Origin: Hypericibacter terrae
GTDB taxonomy: Bacteria; Pseudomonadota; Alphaproteobacteria; Dongiales; Dongiaceae
Direction of reading: 5' to 3'
Assembly (NCBI RefSeq): GCF_008728855.1
Contig: NZ_CP042906.1
Location: forward strand, 2,108,001 to 2,172,000
DNA: 64,000 bases
The position numbers and the translations under genes were made by a program. Below are positions 17,208-25,573 of the stretch, piece after piece; within the stretch, counting starts at the first letter, position 1, and each line of letters starts with the position of its first letter. Under the pieces are notes generated by a model, which was not told where the DNA came from, searched no databases, and saw only the letters and a list, made by a program, of their open reading frames with translations.

Positions 17208-18085
17208 AGTCCGCGGCCCCGATCCTCACGCCGAGCCGTCTGCGCGATCTGACGATGGCGACGGCGGCCTACATCCTGCCCGTAGTCTTCGTGTTGCTGC
17301 CCCTGGCTACGTTCTTCGTCTACAGCTTCTTCAGCGTCCAGGGCGTCCAGTTGGTGCGGGATCCGACGCTGCTCAATTACCGCCGTTTCTTCGCCGACGA
17401 GATCTATCTGCCGGTCTTCCTCAAGACTTGCCGGCTTTGCCTGGAGGTGGCGGGTCTGACGATTCTTTTCGGCTATCCGGTTGCCTATCTGCTGGCAGTG
17501 CTCCGGGGCCGCAAGAAATACGTGCTGCTGCTGTTGCTGCTCGTTCCCTTGTTGATGAGCTACATCATCAAGATCTATGCGATCCGCAGCATCCTCGGCG
17601 GTACCGGGTTCCTCAACCGATTCCTGTTATGGACCGGCGTCATCGACGAACCCTCGATGCTGTTCGTGTATAATCTCAACGCCGTGCTGCTCACGCTGAG
17701 CGTGCTGCTCCTGCCGTTCGCCATCCTGCCGATATTCCTGTCGCTCGAGCGTATACCGCGCCGGCTGCTCGAAGCCTCCTCGGATCTCGGCGGCAGCGGC
17801 TGGCAGACCTTCAGGATGGTGACCCTGCCCTTGAGTCTGCCGGGTGTGATCGCCGCCGCTTCCTTTGTGTTCGTGCTGGCTCTGGGCGATTTCCTGACGC
17901 CTCAGATGGTGGGCGGGCAAAGCGGCTTCACTTTCGGCCGGATCATCTACAGCCAGTTCGGCGCGGCCTTTAACTGGCCGTTCGGTGCCGCGCTCTCCGC
18001 CATTCTTGCGGTCGTGGTGATGCTGGCGATCGTGATCGGCGCACGGTTCGGCAACCGTGCCGCCGCGCGAGGCAGCTCGCTGTGA
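17204..18085 (+). CDS. ABC transporter permease, PotB-like (system 1)
   Basis: 293 residues with about six membrane segments; the first is TAAYILPVVFVLLPLATFFVY in abbreviated form. The EAA-type cytoplasmic loop that docks the ATPase is LLEASSDLGGSGWQTFRMVTLP. It starts at the ATG of the ATGA overlap with the ATPase gene, and itself ends in a GTGA overlap with the next permease. An in-frame GTG upstream lies inside the ATPase gene and is not needed. It forms the inner-membrane channel with the product of the gene at 18082. Confidence 0.9.
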   Translation: MKSAAPILTPSRLRDLTMATAAYILPVVFVLLPLATFFVYSFFSVQGVQLVRDPTLLNYRRFFADEIYLPVFLKTCRLCLEVAGLTILFGYPVAYLLAVLRGRKKYVLLLLLLVPLLMSYIIKIYAIRSILGGTGFLNRFLLWTGVIDEPSMLFVYNLNAVLLTLSVLLLPFAILPIFLSLERIPRRLLEASSDLGGSGWQTFRMVTLPLSLPGVIAAASFVFVLALGDFLTPQMVGGQSGFTFGRIIYSQFGAAFNWPFGAALSAILAVVVMLAIVIGARFGNRAAARGSSL

Positions 18086-18882
18086 TCGCCTCGCGCGGCG
18101 CCATGGTTCTGCTGGCCTGTCTGACAGGCTTCGTCTTTCTGCTGCTCTATGGGCCGCTGCTGCTGCCGATCGTGTCTTCGCTCTTCACGGTGAAGCAGGG
18201 GCTGGTCCAATGGGATCAGCCGACATTGCAGGCCTATGGCACCCTGGCGGCGAACGAGGGCATCCTCGAGGCCCTGCGGAATACCTTCATGGTCGGCATC
18301 TCCGCGGTGATCCTGTCCCTCGTCCTCGGCACGGCTCTGGCATTCTATGTGAATAGCGGCGAATCGCCCGGGCGGCAGTTCTTGCAGTTCCTTATCTTCC
18401 TGCCGTTCCTGTTGCCGCCGATCATCATCGGGCTGTCGCTGCTGATCTTCTTTCGCGAGATCGCCTTTCCTCGATCGCTGGTCACGATCATCATTGGGCA
18501 CACGGTGTTCGTGCTGGCGCTGGTCTATCGCATCGTCCTGGTGCGCCTTCAGGCCTTGAGCCGGAGCCTGGTCGAGGCGTCCTTCGATCTGGGCGCCAGC
18601 GGTTGGCAGACCTTTCGCCTGGTGCTGCTGCCCAATCTCACCGGCGCCCTGGCGGGGGCGGCGGTCCTTGCTTTCGCGCTCTCCTTCGACGAGACCTTGA
18701 TCACCATCCTCGTCACCGGCACGCAGAACACCCTGCCGATCCGGCTCTGGGCGATGATGCGGCTGGGCTTCACCCCGGACATCAATGCCCTCGTCACCCT
18801 GATCCTGGCCTTCACCACCGCCCTTTGCCTGCTGGCGGCCCGCTATCTGACCCCGCGCGAGCTCCTGGCGGAGGAGTCGTAG
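18082..18882 (+). CDS. ABC transporter permease, PotC-like (system 1)
   Basis: 266 residues, six predicted membrane segments, EAA loop LVEASFDLGASGWQTFRLVLLP. It begins with GTG at 18082, overlapping the upstream stop by 4 nt. Last gene of the likely transcript that starts at 11412. It ends 30 nt before the convergent dapF gene. Confidence 0.9.
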   Translation: MIASRGAMVLLACLTGFVFLLLYGPLLLPIVSSLFTVKQGLVQWDQPTLQAYGTLAANEGILEALRNTFMVGISAVILSLVLGTALAFYVNSGESPGRQFLQFLIFLPFLLPPIIIGLSLLIFFREIAFPRSLVTIIIGHTVFVLALVYRIVLVRLQALSRSLVEASFDLGASGWQTFRLVLLPNLTGALAGAAVLAFALSFDETLITILVTGTQNTLPIRLWAMMRLGFTPDINALVTLILAFTTALCLLAARYLTPRELLAEES

Positions 18883-18911
18883 CACTGCGGCCAAGTTTCA
18901 TCCGGCGGCTT

Positions 18912-19829
18912 TCAGGCCGGCGCGGTAAGGCCCCGTGCGGCCAGCCAATCGGCGGGGATTTCCCCCTCGGCGATGGTCTCGGTCGGTCCCTTTAGCGTCA
19001 CCTCTCGAAAACCGCCATCGCTCGCCTGAAAACCGATGGTGAGAAGGCCGCCGCCCGTCGGCAGGATCGACACCGGTGCCGCCGCACCGAACCGCCGATG
19101 CGCAGCCAGGGCAACGGCGGCGGAGCCCGTGCCGCAGGCGAGGGTTTCCAACTCCACCCCACGCTCGTAAGTGCGCATGCGATAGCTGCCGTCGGGTCGC
19201 CGCGCCGCGAAATTGGCGTTCACGCCTTTGGGCGCGAAGGCCTCATGATGGCGGATTGCACGGCCGACCCCCTCGACATCCAGCCTTTCCAGAGCCTCCG
19301 GGGATTCTAGGAACGCGACCACGTGCGGCACGCCTGTATCGATCGCGAACAGGTCGAGTTTCCGTCCCGCGATCGTCAGAGGCACGGAGCTCCGTTCGTC
19401 GCTCGGGATGGTCATCGCCAGCGTGACCTCGGAATCGTCGACTATCGCCCGCACCAAGCCGGCGAGCGTGGCCATGCACAGTTCCGTGCCGTGTCCCCGG
19501 CCGGGAGCGAGGCCCAGATCCACCGCCCGCCTTGCGGCGCAGCGAGCCCCGTTGCCGCACATCTCGCCGTCGGCCCCCGTTCGATTCACGTAGGTCATGC
19601 GGAAATCGGCGGCGGGACCGCCCTGACTCTCATCGGGCTGAATCAGAATCAGCCCGTCGCCGCCCAATCCTTTGTGCCGATCGCAAAGAGCCAGCGCCAG
19701 GTCACCGCGATGGGTGTGCAATCGTCCGTCCCTGTCGTCGACGACCACGAAGTCGTTGCCGCAACCGTGCATGCGGGCGAACCGCAGCGGGCGCAAATGG
19801 GGGATGGTTGCTGAAGATGTTGATGCCAT
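18912..19829 (-). CDS. dapF: Diaminopimelate epimerase
   Basis: 305 residues. Both active-site cysteines are present: Cys91 in GEMCGNGARC and Cys232 in ETLACGTGSAAV. The N-terminal block RFARMHGCGNDFVVVDD is diagnostic. The cytoplasmic enzyme converts LL- to meso-diaminopimelate for lysine and peptidoglycan synthesis without cofactor. Length is slightly above the usual ~275-290 residues because of a short N-terminal extension before LRPLRFARM. It lies alone on the minus strand between two ABC operons, so no lysine-pathway gene is adjacent. A paralogue with a related role (for example another amino-acid racemase) cannot be excluded, but the motifs favour DapF. Confidence 0.9.
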   Translation of the reverse strand: MASTSSATIPHLRPLRFARMHGCGNDFVVVDDRDGRLHTHRGDLALALCDRHKGLGGDGLILIQPDESQGGPAADFRMTYVNRTGADGEMCGNGARCAARRAVDLGLAPGRGHGTELCMATLAGLVRAIVDDSEVTLAMTIPSDERSSVPLTIAGRKLDLFAIDTGVPHVVAFLESPEALERLDVEGVGRAIRHHEAFAPKGVNANFAARRPDGSYRMRTYERGVELETLACGTGSAAVALAAHRRFGAAAPVSILPTGGGLLTIGFQASDGGFREVTLKGPTETIAEGEIPADWLAARGLTAPA

Positions 19830-19851
19830 GTTGGATATCGGAGCAGGTCAA

Positions 19852-19909
19852 TGTAATGTTACAGCAACGTCGGGCGTTGCCCGCAAGAAAATGAGCCGCT
19901 CAAGCGGCT
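19852..19909. promoter_or_regulatory. Three consecutive dyads between dapF and ABC system 2
   Basis: Within 58 nt of the divergent gap: TGTAA/TTACA with a 2-nt centre (19852-19863), GCAACG/CGTTGC with a 5-nt centre (19864-19880), and AGCCGCT/AGCGGCT with a 2-nt centre (19894-19909). All arms are perfect. The first resembles a small operator; the other two would form hairpins in the leader of the gene at 19945. No regulator is encoded nearby. Confidence 0.45.
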
Positions 19910-19944
19910 TCGAATTGGGTAGGGATTTCAGAGGATAGGCGCGT

Positions 19945-20826
19945 ATGGCCGTATCCGTGCTTACTGCGGGGGAACGCAGGCGGCCATGGTATCTGCTTGC
20001 CCCGACTCTGCTCGCGCTGATTTTCCTGCTGCTGGTGCCGATCGGCATCATGCTCGTCTACACGTTCTACACGTTCAAGACCGCCGGGGTCGAAACGGCC
20101 GATTTCAATCCCGGCAACTGGCACGAGTTCTTCACCGATCCCTATTATCGCGGATTCTTGTGGAAGACCGCGCGGGTCGCGGCCATCACCGCATTGCTCT
20201 GCGCGCTCATGGGCTATCCCGCCGCCTACTGCATCGCCATGACGCGCTTCCGGCACAAATGGCTGCTGCTGCTCCTGCTGATCGTGCCGTTCTGGATCAG
20301 CTTCACCATCAGGACCTTCTCCTGGATTCATATCCTGGGCGAGCAGGGCGTCATCAACGTCACGCTGAAGTCGCTGGGCCTGATCTCCGAGCCGCTGCAG
20401 ATGCTCTATACCGAGGGCGCGGTGATCATGGGCATGATCCATTTCCTGCTGCCCTACATGATCCTCAACGTCTATGTCAGCCTCGACGGGATCGACCGGA
20501 ACCTCGTCTCGGCCGCTCGCTCGCTGGGCTGCACCAACTGGCAGGCGTTCCGCGAGGTGACCCTGCCCCTGTCGCTGCCGGGCCTGGGTGCCGGCCTGCT
20601 CCTCAGCTTCGTTCTGGCGGCCGGCAGCTATGTGACGCCGCAGATCCTGGGCGGCCGGTCGGATTCGCTGTTCGGCAATCTGATCTTCGACACCATCATG
20701 CGCGAGCTGAACTGGCCGATGGGCACCACGCTTTCGGTCGTCCTGCTGGCGCTTCTCGGCGTGGTCTCGGTGATCTACAGCCGCTATATGGGCCTCTCGA
20801 CGATCTTCAAGGGGCTGTCGCGATGA
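19945..20826 (+). CDS. ABC transporter permease, PotB-like (system 2)
   Basis: 293 residues, six membrane segments, the first at about residues 15-38 (YLLAPTLLALIFLLLVPIGI). EAA loop region: NLVSAARSLGCTNWQAFREV followed by TLPLSLPGLG. AGAGGA lies ~10 nt before the ATG. It ends in an ATGA overlap with the next permease. First gene of the second complete polyamine-type importer. It is divergent from dapF, with three dyads in between. Confidence 0.9.
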   Translation: MAVSVLTAGERRRPWYLLAPTLLALIFLLLVPIGIMLVYTFYTFKTAGVETADFNPGNWHEFFTDPYYRGFLWKTARVAAITALLCALMGYPAAYCIAMTRFRHKWLLLLLLIVPFWISFTIRTFSWIHILGEQGVINVTLKSLGLISEPLQMLYTEGAVIMGMIHFLLPYMILNVYVSLDGIDRNLVSAARSLGCTNWQAFREVTLPLSLPGLGAGLLLSFVLAAGSYVTPQILGGRSDSLFGNLIFDTIMRELNWPMGTTLSVVLLALLGVVSVIYSRYMGLSTIFKGLSR

Positions 20827-21635
20827 CCGGCGAAGGGCGCGGCGGCTGGATCCTGATCAAGACGCTGACCGTGCTGGTCTACATCTTCATGTTCGCGCCG
20901 ATCGCCGTGGTACTGATCCTCTCCGTCAATTCGTCGCGTTTCGGCGGCTTTCCGATGGCCGGCTTCTCGCTGCAGTGGTACGCAAAGCTGTTCGAGAACG
21001 AGGCCGTGGTCCGCGCCTTCCATACGTCGCTCTGGATCGGCGTGCTGACGGCCGTCGTGTGCACCGTGCTCGGCACGATGGCGGCGCTGGCGCTGGTCCG
21101 CTACGAGTTTCCCGGTAAACAGTGGGTCAACGCGCTCATCGTCGGCCCGATCCTGGTGCCGGAAACGGTTCTGGGCGTCGGCCTGCTGCTGGCCAATCGC
21201 TGGGTCGGGCTGAAGCCGAACTATGGTCTTCTCCTGGCCGGCCACATTCTCCTGTCGCTGCCTTATGTCGTGCTGATCGTTCAGGCGAGGCTCATCGGCG
21301 TGAAGCGGGTCTTCGAGGAGGCCGCCTGGTCGCTGGGCGCCAACCGCTGGCAGACCTTCAAGGAGATCACCATGCCCTTGATCATGCCCGCGATGCTGGC
21401 GGGTCTTCTGCTGGCATTCACGATCTCGTTCGACAACGTATCGGCCAGCGTCTTCTGGCGCCCGCCGGGCGTCGAGACCATGCCGACGGAGATTCTGGGC
21501 ATGCTGAAAGTGTCGATCAGCCCCGAGATCAATGCGCTGGGTGCGCTCATGATCCTGATCACCGTCGGATTGCCGCTCTTGGGAGGCGCGGTTGCGCGCC
21601 TCCTGATCCGTCGCCAAACCGCAACCAACACGTAA
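20823..21635 (+). CDS. ABC transporter permease, PotC-like (system 2)
   Basis: 270 residues with six predicted membrane segments, beginning LTVLVYIFMFAPIAVVLILS. EAA loop: VFEEAAWSLGANRWQTFKEI then TMPLIMPA. The start ATG at 20823 overlaps the previous stop (ATGA), which fixes the start. It pairs with the permease at 19945 in the inner membrane. Confidence 0.9.
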   Translation: MTGEGRGGWILIKTLTVLVYIFMFAPIAVVLILSVNSSRFGGFPMAGFSLQWYAKLFENEAVVRAFHTSLWIGVLTAVVCTVLGTMAALALVRYEFPGKQWVNALIVGPILVPETVLGVGLLLANRWVGLKPNYGLLLAGHILLSLPYVVLIVQARLIGVKRVFEEAAWSLGANRWQTFKEITMPLIMPAMLAGLLLAFTISFDNVSASVFWRPPGVETMPTEILGMLKVSISPEINALGALMILITVGLPLLGGAVARLLIRRQTATNT

Positions 21636-21654
21636 TGCTAGGGAGGAACGAGAC

Positions 21655-22797
21655 ATGAAGATCAGTTCGACCCGCCGCCTGGAAAGGCTGCAGGACCGCT
21701 ATGCCAATGGCGGAATGGACCGCCGGACGTTTCTGGGTTTGACGGCGGCCGCAGCCGCCTCGATGGGCGTGATGACCAGCTGGGGCCGGAAGGCCCTGGG
21801 CGCCGCCACGGAAGTCCGCTTCGACGGCTGGGGCGGCGTGGTGCAGGAGGCGATCGACAAATACGCCTTTCAGCCCTACACCGCCAAGACGGGTATCAAG
21901 GTGGTTCAGGGCACGTTCGACGACGAGAATGTGGTCATCACCAAGATCAAGAGCGCCAGCCCCGGCGATTTCCAGATCATCCATTCCTCGGGCGTCGAGT
22001 ATTACAAGAAGTACATCGACAATGGTTGGACCTCGGAAATCAACGAGGCGAACATCCCGAACCTCGCCAACGTCATGACGGCGATGATCGAGCCGTTCCG
22101 CAAGATGACGCCGAAGCTCTCCTGCGCCCCTTACGACTACGGCACCACCGGCATCGCCTATAACACCAAATACATCTCCGAAGCGGAAGCCAAGGAGAAG
22201 GGCGCCAATTTGCTGGTCGACCCGAAATACAAGGGCAAGATCGGCGCCTATGGCGACATGGTCACCCGCGTCTGGTACGCCTCGCTGCAGACCGGCCAGG
22301 ATCCGAACGACGCCAAAGACATGGATGCGGTGTGGGCGAAGGCGCGCGAGGCCCGCGACCTCACCAAGAAATACTGGGGTTCGGGCGCCGAGCTCATGGA
22401 CCTGCTGGCGAAGGAGGAGATCATCGTCACCGATGCCTGGTCGGGACGCATCGCGGCGTTGCAGCAGCAGGGCTCGCCGATCGGCTATCACGATCCGGCC
22501 GGCAGCTATGCCTGGATGGAGGACATGCTGATCCTCAAGGGCTCGCCGATGGCGGAGTGCGAGGAACTGGTGAACTTCATGCTCGACACGGCGACCGCGA
22601 TCGCGGTTGCCGAAGGGCAGAACTATCCGCCGTCGCTGGATCCGAAGAAGGTGCAGTTGACCGACAAGATCGCCAAGCTGCCGGCCTTCGATCCGACCGG
22701 CGAGATGAAGGCGCTGACCTTCGCCAACCCCGACTATTGGGCAGCGCATTCGGACGACTGGACCAAGCAGTGGGACCGCATCTCCAAGGGCGCGTGA
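21655..22797 (+). CDS. PotD-type ABC transporter substrate-binding protein (system 2)
   Basis: 380 residues. The N-terminus has a twin-arginine signal: MDRRTFLGLTAAAAASMGVM at about residues 20-40, so Tat export is likely. The mature protein shows VRFDGWGGVVQEAID, YDYGTTGIAYNTKYI, NLLVDPKYKGKIGAYGDM and IVTDAWSGRIAAL, all COG0687-like. GGGAGGA is 8 nt before the ATG. It belongs with permeases 19945/20823 and the ATPase at 22919. It differs strongly from the binding proteins at 7396 and 15018, so the ligands are probably different; a polyamine, an amine or an opine-like compound are possibilities. Confidence 0.88.
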   Translation: MKISSTRRLERLQDRYANGGMDRRTFLGLTAAAAASMGVMTSWGRKALGAATEVRFDGWGGVVQEAIDKYAFQPYTAKTGIKVVQGTFDDENVVITKIKSASPGDFQIIHSSGVEYYKKYIDNGWTSEINEANIPNLANVMTAMIEPFRKMTPKLSCAPYDYGTTGIAYNTKYISEAEAKEKGANLLVDPKYKGKIGAYGDMVTRVWYASLQTGQDPNDAKDMDAVWAKAREARDLTKKYWGSGAELMDLLAKEEIIVTDAWSGRIAALQQQGSPIGYHDPAGSYAWMEDMLILKGSPMAECEELVNFMLDTATAIAVAEGQNYPPSLDPKKVQLTDKIAKLPAFDPTGEMKALTFANPDYWAAHSDDWTKQWDRISKGA

Positions 22798-22918
22798 TCT
22801 TCTGCGCCCGGTGGCGGATGCCGCTGGGCTCGAGCGAATGGAACGGGGGATACCGGGAGCCGGCATCGGCTCCCGGACCCTTCTCCGGATTGTCACGCCT
22901 CCCGCTTCGGAAACCGTC

Positions 22919-24004
22919 ATGCAGACGAGCCCAACTGCCGTCGACCTGAAAAATGTGACGCTGGCTTACGGCCCGTTCGTTGCGGTCAAGGATGTGACCC
23001 TCGCCATCGAGAAGGGCTCCTTCGTGACCCTGCTGGGGCCGTCGGGCTGCGGCAAGACGACGATCCTGCGCTCGATCGCGGGGTTGGTGAATCCGACGGC
23101 CGGCGACATCACCATCGCCGGCCGCAGGGTCAACGACGTGCCGATTCACCGGCGCAATATCGGCCTGGTGTTTCAGAACTATGCCTTGTTTCCCCACAAG
23201 ACGGTGTTCGACAACATCGCCTTCGGTCTCAAATACCGCGGCGTGGCGAAGTCCCTGATCGCAGAGAAGGTCGCGCGGGCGCTGGAGATGGTGCGGCTGC
23301 CCGGTGTGGCGAAGAAGCTGCCGTCGGAGCTCTCCGGCGGCCAGCAACAGCGGATCGCGCTCGCCCGCGCCATCGTCATCGAGCCGGACGTTCTGCTGCT
23401 CGACGAGCCCTTGTCCGCCCTCGACGCCAATCTGCGCGAGGAGATGCGGACCGAATTGAAGTTGATCCAGCGCCAGATCGGCATCACGACGATCTTCGTC
23501 ACCCATGACCAGGGCGAGGCGCTGGCGATGTCCGATCTGGTGGTCGTCATGAATGCCGGCCACATCGAGCAGCGCGGCGCGCCCTCGGATGTCTATGAGC
23601 ATCCGGCCAGCGAGTTCGTCGCCAATTTCCTGGGCAACGCGAACTTCCTCGACGGCCAGGTGGTGAGCGCCACGGCAGGCGAGATCCTCCTCCAACTCGC
23701 TGGCGGCGCCAGATTGACCGTCGGGGGCGGGACGGTGCATCCCGTGAAGCCCGGCGACAAGGTGCGTGCGGTGGTTCGTGCCGAGAAGATCGCGCTCACT
23801 CAAGCCCACGGCTCGTCCGAGGACCGCTCCGCCCTGGCGGGCCGGATCGTCGATGTGGACTATCTCGGCGCGCTGGCTCGTTATGACATCGAACTCGCGG
23901 ACGGACAGCGCCTCCGGGCCCTGTCCTCCCTACGGGAGCGAGCTCATGCCGCCGGCGAAGCGGTCCGGATTTCGATGGCGCCGGAGCATTGCCGCATTCT
24001 GTAA
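22919..24004 (+). CDS. ABC transporter ATP-binding protein, PotA-like (system 2)
   Basis: 361 residues. Walker A GPSGCGKTT, Q-loop FQNYALFPHK, signature LSGGQQQRIALARA, Walker B VLLLDEPLSALD, H-loop VTHDQGEAL, then a TOBE_2-like C-terminus (from ~residue 275). The frame is open from 22811, but that part is Gly/Arg-rich and lacks homology, so I start at the ATG at 22919 (MQTSPTAVDLKNVTLAYG). Position in the operon is last, after the binding protein (121-nt gap), the reverse of system 1. Confidence 0.92.
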   Translation: MQTSPTAVDLKNVTLAYGPFVAVKDVTLAIEKGSFVTLLGPSGCGKTTILRSIAGLVNPTAGDITIAGRRVNDVPIHRRNIGLVFQNYALFPHKTVFDNIAFGLKYRGVAKSLIAEKVARALEMVRLPGVAKKLPSELSGGQQQRIALARAIVIEPDVLLLDEPLSALDANLREEMRTELKLIQRQIGITTIFVTHDQGEALAMSDLVVVMNAGHIEQRGAPSDVYEHPASEFVANFLGNANFLDGQVVSATAGEILLQLAGGARLTVGGGTVHPVKPGDKVRAVVRAEKIALTQAHGSSEDRSALAGRIVDVDYLGALARYDIELADGQRLRALSSLRERAHAAGEAVRISMAPEHCRIL

Positions 24005-24242
24005 GCATGGGGTTGGGCCCCCTGGCTTGGGAAGCAATCCGAAGGCCCCGGCCCCCGGGAACCGAACACATGCAGAGGGCGCGGGGGCTCCATGCCGGGG
24101 CGGCGTGACAAATAAATCGGCGATCGCGTAAGCTGTCTTAACGGTCAGATCACCTTCATCGGCGATCTTCCTCGCTCGTTCCCGGTCCATCGCCGCTCCA
24201 GCCCCCGACGGCTCGACAATTCGCGTGAAGGTGTTTCCCCGC
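24005..24242. other. Intergenic stretch (238 nt) between ABC system 2 and the DMT permease gene
   Basis: No gene can be supported. The motif ATCGGCGATC occurs twice (about 24117-24126 and 24158-24167). GC-rich complementary runs (GGGCCCCC around 24015 and GGCCCCGG around 24045) could fold but are not followed by a U-run. Short reading frames here lack a ribosome-binding site. Confidence 0.35.
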
Positions 24243-25160
24243 ATGGCCGCTCCATCGTCTCCCGGCGAGAGCGGCAGCGTGCTGTCGGGCATCGGCCTGG
24301 CCCTGTCCGCCTATCTGCTCTTCTCGCTTCAGGATGCCAGCGTGAAATGGCTCGTGGTGGCTTACGCCACGGTGCAGCTCATGTTCATGCGCAGCAGCGT
24401 GATCCTGGTCATCTGCTTCATTTCCGGGGGCCCTCGCCTCGTGTTGGAGGCCTTGGCGTCGCCGCATCTGAAGACCCTGGCCCTGCGCGCGCTGGTCCTG
24501 CTCTCGGCCTGGTTCTGTTATTACACCGCCGCCCGCCATCTCCAATTGGCCGAGATGAGCACGATCTATTTCTCCTCGCCGCTGATCGTGGCGGCCCTGG
24601 CCGTTCCCATCCTGCATGAGCGCGTGTCTCCCTTCCGTTGGTGCGCCATCGCGATCGGTTTCGTCGGCGTGCTGATCGCCTGCCGTCCCACTCATTTGCA
24701 TGAGCCTTTGGCGATCGGTATGGCGCTGACGGCGGCGCTGCTCTGGGCCTATGCCATGATCCTGTTCCGCCAGGTGGCGCCGCAGATCCGAACCCTGGTG
24801 CAAATGGTCATCTCGAACGGCGCCTTCGTGATCGTGTGCGGCCTGGCCTTGCCCTGGGTCTGGAAGACGCCCTCTCTCCGCGAATTCCTGCTGATGGTGC
24901 TGATCGGCGTCATGGGTGGGGCGGGCCAGTTCCTGGTGACCGAGGGCATCAAGCGCACGCCCGCCTCCGTCATCGCGCCGCTCGAATTCTCGGGGCTGCT
25001 CTGGGCCTTCGCGCTGGGCTATCTCATCTGGGGCGATCTCTCCGACGTCGCGGTCTTCGTCGGCGCCGCGCTGATCCTGATCGGCGGGATGATGATCATC
25101 GGCGCGGAATGGCGGGCGAGCCGGCGCCGCGCGATGGAGCGCCGCGCGGCCCTGACCTGA
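24243..25160 (+). CDS. DMT superfamily (EamA) permease
   Basis: 305 residues with ten predicted membrane segments forming two EamA repeats (about residues 10-140 and 150-290). Typical features: an early LFSLQDASVKWLV block, ARHLQLAEMSTIYFSSPLIV near the end of repeat one, and ITEG-like VTEGIKRTPASVIAPLEF in repeat two. Inner-membrane exporter of small metabolites such as amino acids or nucleosides; the substrate is not predictable. ATG at 24243 was chosen over the GTG at 24225 because GAAGGTG lies at a useful distance before it. It is convergent with crcB (29-nt gap). Confidence 0.85.
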   Translation: MAAPSSPGESGSVLSGIGLALSAYLLFSLQDASVKWLVVAYATVQLMFMRSSVILVICFISGGPRLVLEALASPHLKTLALRALVLLSAWFCYYTAARHLQLAEMSTIYFSSPLIVAALAVPILHERVSPFRWCAIAIGFVGVLIACRPTHLHEPLAIGMALTAALLWAYAMILFRQVAPQIRTLVQMVISNGAFVIVCGLALPWVWKTPSLREFLLMVLIGVMGGAGQFLVTEGIKRTPASVIAPLEFSGLLWAFALGYLIWGDLSDVAVFVGAALILIGGMMIIGAEWRASRRRAMERRAALT

Positions 25161-25189
25161 ATCGCGAACGCGCTGGGCGGCGAGGGCGT

Positions 25190-25573
25190 TCAGCCGAGAA
25201 CGCTGCGCGCCAGCCACATCGCCAGGAACAGCGCCAGGAGCGACAGGATCACCGAGCCCAGTACGTAGAGCAGGGCGCCGACCATGTCGCCGCGTTCCCA
25301 CAGGACCGCGACATCGAGCGAGAAGGCGGAGAAGGTCGTGAAGCCGCCGAGAATCCCGGTCGTGAGGAACAACCGCCAGGGCTGCGAGGCGTCGGCGCCT
25401 CTGAAGGCGAAATAGGCGGCGCAGAGGCCCATCGCCATCGATCCGACGATGTTGATCGAGAGTGTGCCGTAGGGAAACGACATGCCGACGAGCCGGGCCG
25501 CGAGCAGATTGACGCCGTGCCGAATTGAGCCGCCGATCCCGGCGCCGACGAAGACGATCAGAACATTCATCAT
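25190..25573 (-). CDS. crcB: Fluoride exporter/channel CrcB (Fluc)
   Basis: 127 residues with four membrane segments. Signatures: VGAGIGGSIRHGVN at the N-terminus, YGTLSINIVGS (the conserved Asn), and TTGILGGFTTFSAFSLD, the Fluc T/F-rich segment that lines the fluoride path. Dual-topology dimers in the inner membrane let F- leave the cell. The start overlaps the stop of the upstream MFS gene (ATGATGA context; ATG at 25573 or 25570), so the two are translationally coupled. A fluoride riboswitch precedes the MFS gene, so both genes should respond to fluoride. Confidence 0.95.
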   Translation of the reverse strand: MMNVLIVFVGAGIGGSIRHGVNLLAARLVGMSFPYGTLSINIVGSMAMGLCAAYFAFRGADASQPWRLFLTTGILGGFTTFSAFSLDVAVLWERGDMVGALLYVLGSVILSLLALFLAMWLARSVLG

